A stretch of 64,000 nucleotides of DNA from UBA4416 sp043719555 (GTDB taxonomy: Bacteria > Bacteroidota > Bacteroidia > B-17B0 > Aurantibacillaceae): the NCBI GenBank assembly GCA_043719555.1, contig JAYSTR010000120.1, positions 29,391-93,390 of the forward strand, read 5' to 3'. Positions within the stretch are counted from its first letter, which is position 1; every line of letters starts with the position of its first letter. A model generated the notes under the pieces. The model searched no databases and was not told the DNA's origin. It saw only the letters and a list, made by a program, of their open reading frames with translations. Below, one piece after another: positions 53,704 through 63,800 of the stretch. The translations under genes were made by a program, and so were the position numbers.

Positions 53704-53908
53704 TATCGCAATTTTTTGAAACGACACATTATAACCCTTTAAAATTAAGTGTTTTACGCACTAATTTCTCGTTTTAATTAATTGATTTTATGAATGTTAA
53801 TTTCGTAGAAAAATTTCACAATGTTGATTTCTTATAATAAATTTACAAAAAGCTAAACATTACTTTGTAACAGCATTGCAATGTGAACCCTAACTAAAAA
53901 CACAAACT

Positions 53909-56362
53909 ATGAAATTAAATTTTACAAAACCTTTAGCATTAGTAGCGCTTGGATTTACAACGCTTACTGCTCAAACGGGAAAAAAAGCCAGTAAGGTTAC
54001 GCCCGATTTAAAACAAGACCAAAGTTCATTGATGAACGTGAATGGGCGTGGTTGTGCAACAGAAGTGCCGAGTCAACAGTGGGAAAATCAGTTCCAACAG
54101 CTAATAGCACAACATAAATTAGATTTACAAAAAGGACAAAACATTCAGGCTAATTATACAATTCCAGTTGTTATCCATATAATTGCTTCGTCTGTTACGC
54201 CAGTTGGCACATATCCAAATTTGGCTGTATCTCAGGCTACATCTCAAATAGCAGTTTTAAATTCAGATTTTGCAGGTAGTGGTTTAAATTTTGGAAGTTA
54301 TCCAGCAACTGCTTTTACTGCTTATGCAACAGCAGCAAGCCTACCAGCAGCTAATAAAGATGTTAATGGTCGCCCTAAAATATCTAACTTTAATGTTAGT
54401 TTTTGTTTAGCAACGATTGATAAAAATGGAGCAACAATGCCTGTACCAGGTATTGACCGAGTGGCTTACGAAACTTTTTCATTAACCGCTGGAGTTACCA
54501 ATAAAAACCCAGCCGATGTTTCAAACGGAGACCCTAATGGAGATGGTAATCCGGCAGAGTTTATGACTTACATGAATAATTTATGTAAACCACAAACAAT
54601 TTGGGATCCAACAAAATATATGAATATCTGGGTTACTGATATTGCAGCAGCAGCTGGATTATTAGGTTTTGCAACATTTCCTGCAGCCTCAGGTTTAACC
54701 GGAATCCCTGGAGGTACAGGTACAAGTACTACAGATGGTTTATGGTGTTGGGGTAAGTCTTTTGGTAATGTTGGTACTTTACAAGCACCTTACAACAAAG
54801 GGCGCACAGCAACTCATGAAATCGGGCATTGGTTTGGATTACGCCACATATGGGGTGATGCAGCTTGTGCAACAGATTATTGTTTAGATACGCCTCCGGC
54901 AAGTGCAAGTAATGGTACTGCGCTAACTTATCCAGCAAAAGCAAATTCGTGTACTGCTCCTACAGGCGTTAATAACACTATACCTAATGGTGCTAATGGC
55001 GAAATGTATATGAATTTTATGGATTATACACCAGATGCTACAATGTATATGTTCACAGAAGATCAACGTACACGAGCGCAAACAGCAATGGCTAATGGAA
55101 CTTTCCGTAAATTATTAGGAACACACGGTTTATGTTCTGTAGGTTCGCCTACTCCAGCAGTTGCAGCCTTCAACATGACAACAACTGCTTGTAATGGTTC
55201 AGCGGTTTCAGTAACCAACAACTCTACAGGAAACCCTTCGCCTACCTATACTTGGTCAGCGTTACCAGCAGGAGCAATGTTTAGCCCTTCTGCAAATGCA
55301 ACTAGCCCTTCAATTACGTTTACTAATAATGGAACATACACTGTTACATTAGCAGCACAAAGTGGAACAACGACAGTAAGTACTAAAACGAATGTGATTA
55401 CAATTTCTACATGTACAGCTCCAGCAGTTTGTAATGTTACATTAACAAACGTTGCAGCTAACGATACTTTGTATATTGGTGCAGCAGGCAGTGATACAGC
55501 TACTCCAGGTTGTAGCCCTAAAGCAGGTTACGTTTATGGTTCTAACTGTTATGATGATTTAGAAAAAGCAACGTTTTATGCCTCTTCAAAATATAGCAGT
55601 ATAACCGGACCAATCGTTACAGGAGCAGTTGTTGTTTTTTATAAAAACGGAACAGCTGGTACCACTGGTGCAGCAGCTACCTCTGTAAAACTAAAAATGT
55701 ACAATGGTACTTTAGCAGGCGGACCAACAGGTACAACAACACCAGTAGCAACAGCTACAGCAAACTTAGGTTTAATTACAGCAACAACACCAACTAACAA
55801 TATTGGGTATTTATCTGGAGATCCAACAGTAACATATAATACTGCAGTTGCAATACCTTATAAATTTACATTTAGTTCGCCAGTTGCAGCACCAGCTGGA
55901 GGATTCTTCTTATCGGTAACTACACCGACTGCAGCAGGAGATACTGTAGCAATTTTTAATGATTTTAATGCAACAGCAAACTCATCTTGGGAGTTGTGGA
56001 GCCCTAATGGATGGTATGATATGAGCACAGTTTGGGGCTCAACAGCAAATATGGCTATCTTACCTACTATTACTTGTTCAACAAAATTAATGAGCGAAAT
56101 GAACACGTTAACAAATAATGTAAGCATTATGCCTAATCCATCTAACGGATTATTTAATATTGCTATGACTTTACCTAACACACAAAACATTACGATTAAT
56201 GTGACAAACACATTAGGTCAAACTGTTTATAGCAATAGCATGAAATCATTCTCAAGTGGCATTGTTCCAGTTGATTTAAGTAATAATGATCAAGGAATCT
56301 ATTTTATCACTGTTACAAATGGGGTTGATAAAAACGTTCAACGTATTGTGATTACTAAGTAA
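53909..56362 (+). CDS. M43 (pappalysin-like) zinc metalloprotease secreted by T9SS
   Basis: 817 residues. Signal peptide ends about residue 21 (TTLTAQT). The metzincin motif HEIGHWFGLRH is at 303-313, with catalytic Glu304 and zinc-binding His303, His307, His313; the Met-turn follows in MNFMDYTPD. Between them are the CATDYCLDTPP cysteines typical of M43. A PKD-like domain follows at ~420-500 (YTWSALPAG, FTNNGTYTVTL), then a beta-domain with cysteines, and a T9SS type A domain at 738-817. It is an extracellular protease, possibly for host or environmental proteins. The 205-nt gap upstream shows two near-copies of AATGTTxATTTC 27 nt apart but no clear promoter. Confidence 0.92.
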   Translation: MKLNFTKPLALVALGFTTLTAQTGKKASKVTPDLKQDQSSLMNVNGRGCATEVPSQQWENQFQQLIAQHKLDLQKGQNIQANYTIPVVIHIIASSVTPVGTYPNLAVSQATSQIAVLNSDFAGSGLNFGSYPATAFTAYATAASLPAANKDVNGRPKISNFNVSFCLATIDKNGATMPVPGIDRVAYETFSLTAGVTNKNPADVSNGDPNGDGNPAEFMTYMNNLCKPQTIWDPTKYMNIWVTDIAAAAGLLGFATFPAASGLTGIPGGTGTSTTDGLWCWGKSFGNVGTLQAPYNKGRTATHEIGHWFGLRHIWGDAACATDYCLDTPPASASNGTALTYPAKANSCTAPTGVNNTIPNGANGEMYMNFMDYTPDATMYMFTEDQRTRAQTAMANGTFRKLLGTHGLCSVGSPTPAVAAFNMTTTACNGSAVSVTNNSTGNPSPTYTWSALPAGAMFSPSANATSPSITFTNNGTYTVTLAAQSGTTTVSTKTNVITISTCTAPAVCNVTLTNVAANDTLYIGAAGSDTATPGCSPKAGYVYGSNCYDDLEKATFYASSKYSSITGPIVTGAVVVFYKNGTAGTTGAAATSVKLKMYNGTLAGGPTGTTTPVATATANLGLITATTPTNNIGYLSGDPTVTYNTAVAIPYKFTFSSPVAAPAGGFFLSVTTPTAAGDTVAIFNDFNATANSSWELWSPNGWYDMSTVWGSTANMAILPTITCSTKLMSEMNTLTNNVSIMPNPSNGLFNIAMTLPNTQNITINVTNTLGQTVYSNSMKSFSSGIVPVDLSNNDQGIYFITVTNGVDKNVQRIVITK

Positions 56363-56388
56363 TTTGCAATAGTTTAAATTTAATGAAC

Positions 56389-56424
56389 AAAGAGGGCAAC
56401 CAACAGGTTGCCTTCTTTGTTTTT
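56389..56424 (+). terminator. Rho-independent terminator after the M43 protease
   Basis: GC-rich core GGCAACC (56395-56401) with GGTTGCC (56406-56412), extended by AAAGA/TCTTT, four-base loop, then a T-run. Confidence 0.88.
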
Positions 56425-56442
56425 AAGAAAACTTATAAAGAG

Positions 56443-56865
56443 TTAAAATAATTTAACTTTATATTTTTGAGCCATTTTATGTAACTGTTCATCACTAACG
56501 TTATGTAGGTTGGTGTTTTTGTGATAGTTCTCCACAGTAACAATAAATAATTGATAATCGTATTTTTCCGCAAGCTTAAAATACGGCTCTAATTCCCAAT
56601 CTAACGTAAAAGTATTATGTATAATTACCTTACGAGTCTTCATATACATTTCATTTTCTGTGTTTTCCTCACAAGCTTTATAAGCCAAATAGTTTTCTTC
56701 AAACTTAAAAACATACTCACCAGTTTCTGAGTTTGTAAAATAGTCATCTACAGAAAAAACAGGATACTTATTGTTTTCGGATAATAATTTTGCAAGTGTT
56801 GTTTTGCCACTTCCTGGCAACCCCCTTAAAAGAATTAATGAATGAGTGTTTAAATCCATTCTCAA
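56443..56865 (-). CDS. Small P-loop ATPase/kinase, N4BP2-like (AAA_33)
   Basis: 140 residues. Walker A GLPGSGKT at 15-22 after SLILLR, then FSVDDYFTNSETGEYVF and a C-terminal VSDEQLHKMAQKYKV, which match small kinases related to NEDD4-binding protein 2 and T4 polynucleotide kinase. They may phosphorylate a nucleic acid end or a small molecule; substrate unknown. It converges with the protease gene over the shared terminator. The start could be either Met1 or Met3. Confidence 0.75.
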   Translation of the reverse strand: MRMDLNTHSLILLRGLPGSGKTTLAKLLSENNKYPVFSVDDYFTNSETGEYVFKFEENYLAYKACEENTENEMYMKTRKVIIHNTFTLDWELEPYFKLAEKYDYQLFIVTVENYHKNTNLHNVSDEQLHKMAQKYKVKLF

Positions 56866-56898
56866 ACGTAATTAATTTTATATTAAAAACAGATTTTT

Positions 56899-56949
56899 AC
56901 CAGTTATGGACAAAAACCGACCAGTTATCAAGTCAAACCTACCACTTAT
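56899..56949 (+). promoter_or_regulatory. Three 9-bp direct repeats in exact 21-bp phase
   Basis: ACCAGTTAT at 56899-56907 and 56920-56928, and ACCACTTAT (one change) at 56941-56949; start-to-start distance is 21 nt both times, two helical turns. Paired repeats of this size and spacing, with a GTT core, are how LytTR-type regulators bind DNA. The array lies ~210-260 nt upstream of the TonB-dependent receptor gene and ~35 nt upstream of the kinase gene's start. Confidence 0.5.
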
Positions 56950-57085
56950 GAGTTTGTGTAACAAATTTTAACACATCTTAAGTAAATTTGTGTTAATGAT
57001 GGTTGTTTTTTAGGAGCCTTTAACAAAATAAATTGCGATAAATGTTTGTAGATTTAAGAAAAACGTTAAAAAAACAAAAGAAAAA

Positions 57086-57117
57086 TTTGCACTAGTTGCC
57101 TATCATTTATATATTTA
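57086..57117 (+). promoter_or_regulatory. Candidate promoter for the receptor operon
   Basis: TTTG (57086-57089), 20-nt spacer, TATATTTA (57110-57117, one mismatch from TAnnTTTG). It would start transcription about 30-35 nt before the ATG at 57158. The ~290-nt gap also holds an AACAAATTT/AAATTTGTG inverted pair near 56960-56992. Confidence 0.4.
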
Positions 57118-57157
57118 TCCGCTCGTAAAAAACTGAACTTATTTAAAAATAGTTAAT

Positions 57158-60100
57158 ATGTTAAAAAAAGTATACTCATTTATTGCAATTTTATTGCTAA
57201 CAGGCTTGTCTATCAACGCTCAAAGCGGAGGCGGTGCAATTAAGGTTTTGTTAAAAGACAAAGGAAATGGTGAAACTATTCCTTTTGCTAACGTTGTAGC
57301 ATACCAAAACGGTGTACAAGTTGGCGTAGGAACTACTGATATGGATGGTTATGCTATGATTAAACCATTAGCTCCAGGTAAATATGATATTAAAGGTGTT
57401 TACGTTGGTTACCAAGCTAAAGAAATTAAAGGCGTTGTTGTTAGTAACGATAAAACTACTTACCAAACCATTGATTTAGAAAATGGAGAAGGTGTTAAGT
57501 TAGATGAGGTTTTAGTAGTGGAATACCAAGAGCCATTAATCGATCCAGATACCAAATCAGGAGGAACTGTTACTCGTGAAGAATACCAAAACATGGCTAC
57601 AAAAAACATTAATTCAGTAGCAGCAACTACAGCGGGTGTTTTTCAATCTGATGAAGGCGCTGAATTAAATGTACGTGGTGGTCGTTCTAATAACACAACC
57701 TATTTTGTGGATGGAGTAAAAGTAATTGGTGGATTAGGAGTTCCTCAGCAAGGTGTTGAGCAACTTCAAGTTATTACTGGTGGTTTACCAGCTCAATATG
57801 GAGATGCAACATCTGGTGTAATTTCGGTTACAACTCGTGGGCCACAAAGTAAATTTTTTGGCGGTGTTGAACTAATCTCTTCTCAGTTAACTGATAAGTA
57901 TGGTTATAACTCTTTGGGTTTTTCTGTTGGCGGACCAATTTATCAAAAGAAAGATTCTGCAGGAAACAAACAACCGGTAATAGGATTTATCTTATCAGGA
58001 CAAGGTACTTATGAAAAAGACCCAGATCCGTCTTATGTAAAATTATGGCAAGTAAACCCAGACAAACTAAAAGAAATTGAAAATAAGCCTTTAGTTTTAA
58101 ATACTGGGTCTGATGGTGAAGATTATTTTACACCAGCGGCACAGAATATTACTAAAGATGATATGTATCAAACAAAAGTAAGACCAAACGCAGCAAGCAG
58201 ATCTATTCAATTAAATGGTAAATTAGATTTTAAACTTACACCAAATACAAATTTAACCTTAGGTGGAGCTGTTGACTATGGTAACAAGCATAATTACAAC
58301 ACTAATTTTATGTTGTTTAACCCAGTTAATAATACCCAAACTATCGAACGTACATGGAGAACTTTTGTTAGTATTCGTCAAAAATTTGGTTCAGCTCAAT
58401 CTTCTTCAGATAAAGAAAAATCACAATCTGTTATATCTAACGCTTATTTTACATTTTTAGCTAGTTATGAGAAGAAAAATAAAACGGATCAAGATGATAC
58501 TCATAAAAATAAAATATTCAGATACGGTAATCAAGGTAAATTTATTGATAACACAAATTATGGTAATTTAAACACCTATGAAGGTAGAGGATTTTTTAAC
58601 CCAAATACAGGAAATGTAGAAGTTGGAATGGTTTTTAATCCAAACTTATTGGTTGCAAATACTTTATACGAAAGATCGGAATACAATCCAATAACAGCCA
58701 ATTATAATTCTCAAATTTTTGACCATTTTGATAATATTACTACAGTGTTTGATCCAAAATTAAAATTTGGTGTTTTAAATGGTGTTCGCCCCCTTCCTGT
58801 AAACTCTTTATTTGATGGTGTTGGTCGTCAGGCAAATGCTTATACTCGTCAAGAAAACACACAATTACGTTTTGCGTCTAACTTCTCTGCAGATATTAAA
58901 AATCATGCAATTACTGTTGGTTTTGAATACGACCAACGCGTAGAAAGATATCATACAGTTTCTGCTATACCTTTATGGACAAAAATGAGACAATTAGCAA
59001 ATCAACATATTGGTGGATATGACTTGAATAATCCTATTAACCAAGGCCAATTAGACCCAAATAACCCATTAAATTTCTATACATATAATTTAACAACTAA
59101 TTTAGATAATCAAACTCAAATCGATAAATCATTGAGAGAATTACTAGGTGTTGCAAATGATGTAAAAATTAATACAGATGCTATTAGCCCAGATGATTTA
59201 ACGATAGACATGTTTAGCGCTTCAGATTTATTAGATAAAGGCGTTACTCCTTTAGTTACATATTATGGTTATGATTATACAGGAAAAAAAACAGAAACGG
59301 CTAAAACTACTTGGGATAAATTTTTAAATAATAAGGATAGTAAAAACAACAACACGTTTAATGTAGGAGCCTATACCCCAATTTATGTAGCTGGATATAT
59401 TCAGGATAAATTTGATTACAAAGACATTAAATTTAACGTTGGCGTTCGTGTAGATCGTTTTGATGCAAATCAATTAGCGTTAAAAGATCCATTCTTATTC
59501 CACGAAGCATTTACAGCTGGCGAAGTTGATCAACCAAGACCAGGAAACATTAAAAGTAATTATGTTGTTTATGTTGATGCAGAAGGAAGTAATAAAGTTG
59601 TTGGTTATCGTAATAACTTTACATGGTATGATCTTGAAGGAAAAGAAGTATCTGATCCAAGTGTAATTGCTGTTAATGGTAAAAACACACCAATGTTAAA
59701 AGATCCAGAATATGCTAAAACGAATGCATATAGCGAAGGTGCATTTGCTGACTTTAAACCACAAATCAATGTAATGCCTCGTATAGCTTTCTCTTTTCCG
59801 ATTTCTGACATTGCAAGTTTCTCAGCACATTATGATGTTTTAACACAACGTCCTTCTGGTGGTTCTAGAAGTTTAAATCGTTTTGACCCTTTTGATTATT
59901 ATTTCTTTAATGAAGGTTCTGGTAACAAAATTATCTCTAACAGTAATTTAAGAACAGAAAAAACAATTGATTATGAGGTTGGTTATAGCCAAGTGCTAAA
60001 CGAAAAGAAAAATGCAGCTTTAAAAATAAACGCTTTTTACCGCGAAATGCGTGATCAAGTATCTTTACAACAAATTAAAGCAGCATATCCACAAACATAC

Positions 60101-60871
60101 CAAACGTATATAAACAGAGATTTTGGAACAGTTAAAGGAATCTCTTTAGTTTTTGAGTTACGTCGTACGATGGGCTTAATGTTTAATGCAAATTACACAT
60201 TACAATTTGCAGATGGCACGGGTTCTGACGCCTTTTCAGGACAAAATGCAGCAAGTTTATCTCAACCAAACTTAAGAGTTACTACACCATTAGATTATGA
60301 CCAACGCCATAATATGGTAATTACGTTTGATTACCGTTTTGATGATGGAAAAGATTACCGTGGCCCACAATGGAATAAAACTAAAAAAGACGGTTCATCA
60401 CAATCCATCCAATTTTTGAAAAACACAGGTGCTAACTTAACTCTTTTAGCAGGTTCGGGTACACCATTTACTCGTGTGCAAAAAGCAGGTGCGGTTGATA
60501 GAAATGGTGGATCTAGCAAAAACAGTATTTTAGGTGCTTTAAATGGATCTAGTTTACCAATTCAGTTTAGAGCAAATTTACGGGTTGATAAAAACATAGA
60601 ATTAACGTGGGGTAAAAAAGATGGTGAAGATGCAAAATCAGCTAACTTAAACATATACATCCAAGTATTAAACTTGTTTAATACTAAAAACGTACAAAAC
60701 GTATATTCATTTACTGGTAACCCTGATGATGATGGATATATTGCGAGCCCATTAGGTCAACAATTTATTACAACACAAGCTCAAATTGATCAATACAACA
60801 TTTACACAAATAACCCATCTAATTATTCACGACCACGCACTTTCCGTGTTGGTGTAACTTTAGAATTTTAA
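57158..60871 (+). CDS. TonB-dependent outer membrane receptor with carboxypeptidase-like N-terminal domain
   Basis: 1237 residues. Signal peptide ends SINAQ (about 21). Residues ~26-112 form a carboxypeptidase-regulatory-like domain (GNGETIPFANVVAYQNG, APGKYDIKGVYVGY). The plug domain follows at ~125-235 (INSVAATTAGVFQSDEGAELNVRGGRSNNTTYFVDGV shortened: key NVRGGR and YFVDG), ending VISVTTRG. The remaining ~1000 residues are a beta-barrel with repeated aromatic strand ends, the last FRVGVTLEF with terminal Phe. It imports a ligand through the outer membrane with TonB energy. The downstream gene starts 19 nt later and encodes a large secreted protein that is not SusD-like, so this is not a standard glycan SusCD pair. 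Ligand unknown. Confidence 0.9.
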   Translation: MLKKVYSFIAILLLTGLSINAQSGGGAIKVLLKDKGNGETIPFANVVAYQNGVQVGVGTTDMDGYAMIKPLAPGKYDIKGVYVGYQAKEIKGVVVSNDKTTYQTIDLENGEGVKLDEVLVVEYQEPLIDPDTKSGGTVTREEYQNMATKNINSVAATTAGVFQSDEGAELNVRGGRSNNTTYFVDGVKVIGGLGVPQQGVEQLQVITGGLPAQYGDATSGVISVTTRGPQSKFFGGVELISSQLTDKYGYNSLGFSVGGPIYQKKDSAGNKQPVIGFILSGQGTYEKDPDPSYVKLWQVNPDKLKEIENKPLVLNTGSDGEDYFTPAAQNITKDDMYQTKVRPNAASRSIQLNGKLDFKLTPNTNLTLGGAVDYGNKHNYNTNFMLFNPVNNTQTIERTWRTFVSIRQKFGSAQSSSDKEKSQSVISNAYFTFLASYEKKNKTDQDDTHKNKIFRYGNQGKFIDNTNYGNLNTYEGRGFFNPNTGNVEVGMVFNPNLLVANTLYERSEYNPITANYNSQIFDHFDNITTVFDPKLKFGVLNGVRPLPVNSLFDGVGRQANAYTRQENTQLRFASNFSADIKNHAITVGFEYDQRVERYHTVSAIPLWTKMRQLANQHIGGYDLNNPINQGQLDPNNPLNFYTYNLTTNLDNQTQIDKSLRELLGVANDVKINTDAISPDDLTIDMFSASDLLDKGVTPLVTYYGYDYTGKKTETAKTTWDKFLNNKDSKNNNTFNVGAYTPIYVAGYIQDKFDYKDIKFNVGVRVDRFDANQLALKDPFLFHEAFTAGEVDQPRPGNIKSNYVVYVDAEGSNKVVGYRNNFTWYDLEGKEVSDPSVIAVNGKNTPMLKDPEYAKTNAYSEGAFADFKPQINVMPRIAFSFPISDIASFSAHYDVLTQRPSGGSRSLNRFDPFDYYFFNEGSGNKIISNSNLRTEKTIDYEVGYSQVLNEKKNAALKINAFYREMRDQVSLQQIKAAYPQTYQTYINRDFGTVKGISLVFELRRTMGLMFNANYTLQFADGTGSDAFSGQNAASLSQPNLRVTTPLDYDQRHNMVITFDYRFDDGKDYRGPQWNKTKKDGSSQSIQFLKNTGANLTLLAGSGTPFTRVQKAGAVDRNGGSSKNSILGALNGSSLPIQFRANLRVDKNIELTWGKKDGEDAKSANLNIYIQVLNLFNTKNVQNVYSFTGNPDDDGYIASPLGQQFITTQAQIDQYNIYTNNPSNYSRPRTFRVGVTLEF

Positions 60872-60890
60872 TAAATAAATATTTTCAATT

Positions 60891-63800
60891 ATGAAAAATT
60901 TAACCATACTTAAAAAAGGACTTGTACTAGCAACAGCGTCTATTTTAACATTATCTGTTTCTGCAAGAGAAAAAGCTGGTGTTTTTAAAGTTGCAAACAA
61001 TCAAAAAGTATTAACTGGTTGCCTAGCTCCGAAAGCGGCAGCTGAGCTTACTGTAAATAACGTTAGAGCAATTGTGTTTTCGGGTTCTGATATGTGGTGG
61101 GATTTGTTTGGTTCTGGAAACGCTTGGTATGCGGTACCTAAAACAGCCTTAAAATCGGATTTTACTAGCTCTACATTTGCGGGTAATGTTTGGTTTGGTG
61201 GTATTGATGCTGCAAATAACTTAAAAGTGGCCGCTCAAACTTACCGTCAGGATGGTATCGATTTTTGGACAGGACCTTTAAGTACGATCGATGCATCGAT
61301 TGATGCTGTTACCTGCTCTAAGTACGATAAAATCTTTAAATTATATAAAGCAGATGTTGAAGAATTTTATGGATCTGGTTTTGATGGCTCGAAACTTACG
61401 CAAGAAATTAAAGATTGGCCAGGTAATGGAGATATATCTTTAGGTCACGATCCAATTTTAGCACCTTGGGCTGATGCAAATGGTGTTCCGGGTGGTGATG
61501 GAATTTATTCACCAGAATCAGGTGATTATCCTTTATATGATGTAAATAATAGCTTAGGAAAAGATATTTTAGGTCAATGTAGAGCTAAAGTTTATGGTGA
61601 TGAAACGTTATGGTGGGTGTATAATGATAATGGAGGTGTCCATCAATCTACACAAAGCCCTGCAATTGGATTAGAAGTTAGAGCACAAGCTTTCGCTTTT
61701 AAAACAACAGATGAAATTAATAATATGACCTTTTATAACTATCAAATTATTAATAGATCATCAGGAAGCCTTACTGATGCTTATATGACAGTTTGGACTG
61801 ATGCCGATTTAGGTTGCTACTTGGATGATTATATTGGTTGTGATGTTAAACGTGGCTTAGGTTTTGTTTATAATGCTGACAATACTGATGAGGATTGTGC
61901 AGGAACAAATGGTTATGGTGATTTTATGCCAGCTTTAGGTTGCGATTTCTTTCAAGGCCCTATAAATACAACAAATGGTATTGATGATGATCATGATAAT
62001 GGATTGGTTATACCGGGTCAATTAACTGGTATTGACGAAGCTGGCGAGCAAATGGGAATGACTAACTTTATGTATTTTAATAATAACGTTGGTAATGCTC
62101 CGGCTAAAACGTTAAATCCAAATACTGCAGTAGATTATTATAACTATATGCGTTGTTTTTGGTTAGATGGATCTCATTTAACTTTTGGAGGTAGTGGTTA
62201 TGCAAATAATTGCCCAACAAACTATGCATTTCCTGATGATACTTATACGGATCCTAGCAATGTGTGTTCAACTGCACCATGGACAGAAGCTTTAGCGGGT
62301 AATGTGCCTACAGATAGACGATTTTTACAATCAGCAGGTCCATTTACATTAGACCCAGGTGCAGTAAACTATGTTACAGTGGGTATGCCATGGGCTCGTT
62401 CTGGTATAAAAAACTCTAATACTGCTGCTATACCTTTATTAAAAATTGCGGATGATAAAGCACAAGCATTGTTTGACAACTGTTTCCAAGTAATTTCAGG
62501 ACCTGAGGCACCAGATATTACTATTCAGGAAATGAATAATGAGTTAATTCTGTACTTTTCAAACAAACCTTCTTCAAATAACTATTTGTTTAAATATCAA
62601 GAAAAAGACCCTAACATTGTTTATGATACAACACATTATACACCATTTAACGATAAGTATAATTTTGAAGGATTTGTTGTTTATCAGTTAAAAAATGAAA
62701 CTGTTGGATTAGATGATTTAAATGATGGAGCTAAAGCACAAATTGTATTCCAATCAGATTTAGCGAATGGCGTAAAACGATTAGTTAATTTTGAATATGA
62801 TGGTTCTATCGGTGCTGACGTTCCGAAAATTAAAGTTGATGGTATAGATAATGGTATCCAAACAACATTTAGATTTACAAAAGATTTATTTTCTGGATCT
62901 ATAGATCAAAAAGTAATAAATAACAAGTCTTATTATTTCTTGGCTGTTGCTTATGGATATAATAATTTTGGAACATACGTTCCGAATAAACCTTTTAGCG
63001 GTGTTTTTAATGACGAATCTTTTGAAGGACAAAAAAAGCCATATATTCAAGGTAGAAAAAATAAAAGAGCAATTGGCGTTCCTCAAGATTCAAGAGCTAT
63101 TGGCGAGGAAAATCTTGCAAATTCTATTTATGGTTACGGACCAAAAATTACACGAGTTGAAGGTCAAGGAAATGGTGGAAACTATTTAGATCTAACGCAG
63201 GAAAGTATCAATGCTATTGTAAACAATAATAATAGCAAAACAGATACGATTACTTATGAAAATGGTAAGGGACCAATAGGCATTAAAATTGTTGACCCTT
63301 TAAATGTACCAAATACAACTTTCGGGTTAAAATTTGTAAATTTAAACTGGCATGCAAATAAAGACACGGTAAATAATATAGATCCTTGTAAAACTAGAGC
63401 TGAAAACATAAACAGACCATATAATACGCAAAACATTAAAAACACGTATTTCGGTAATGTTTTATCTGATAGCACTACTTGGGTATTAACTGATTTAGGT
63501 ACTGGTAAAACTTATGTTCCATGTAAATCAATTAAAATTAAACAGGAGTATTATTTTAGTGATTTAGGTATCTCAGTTAATATTGGACAAGCTAAAGACG
63601 TTGCAGATGTTTCCGTAGTAAGTAGTCTGACAGATAGAATTGTTCAAGATGGTGATATTTTGCCTGCAAGTATGGAGTTTTCAGATCCTACAAAAGTTTG
63701 GTTAACTGGTGTAAAAGATAAGGATGATGAAATATTCTCAGGTAGAAACTGGATTAGAGCAGGTGTTTTAGAAACAAATTCAACAGAAAAGAATGCAAAT

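Noticed and set aside
53793..53831. Two AATGTTxATTTC copies, 27 nt apart, before the M43 protease
   Set aside because: Only two copies in AT-rich DNA and no helical phasing; likely chance.
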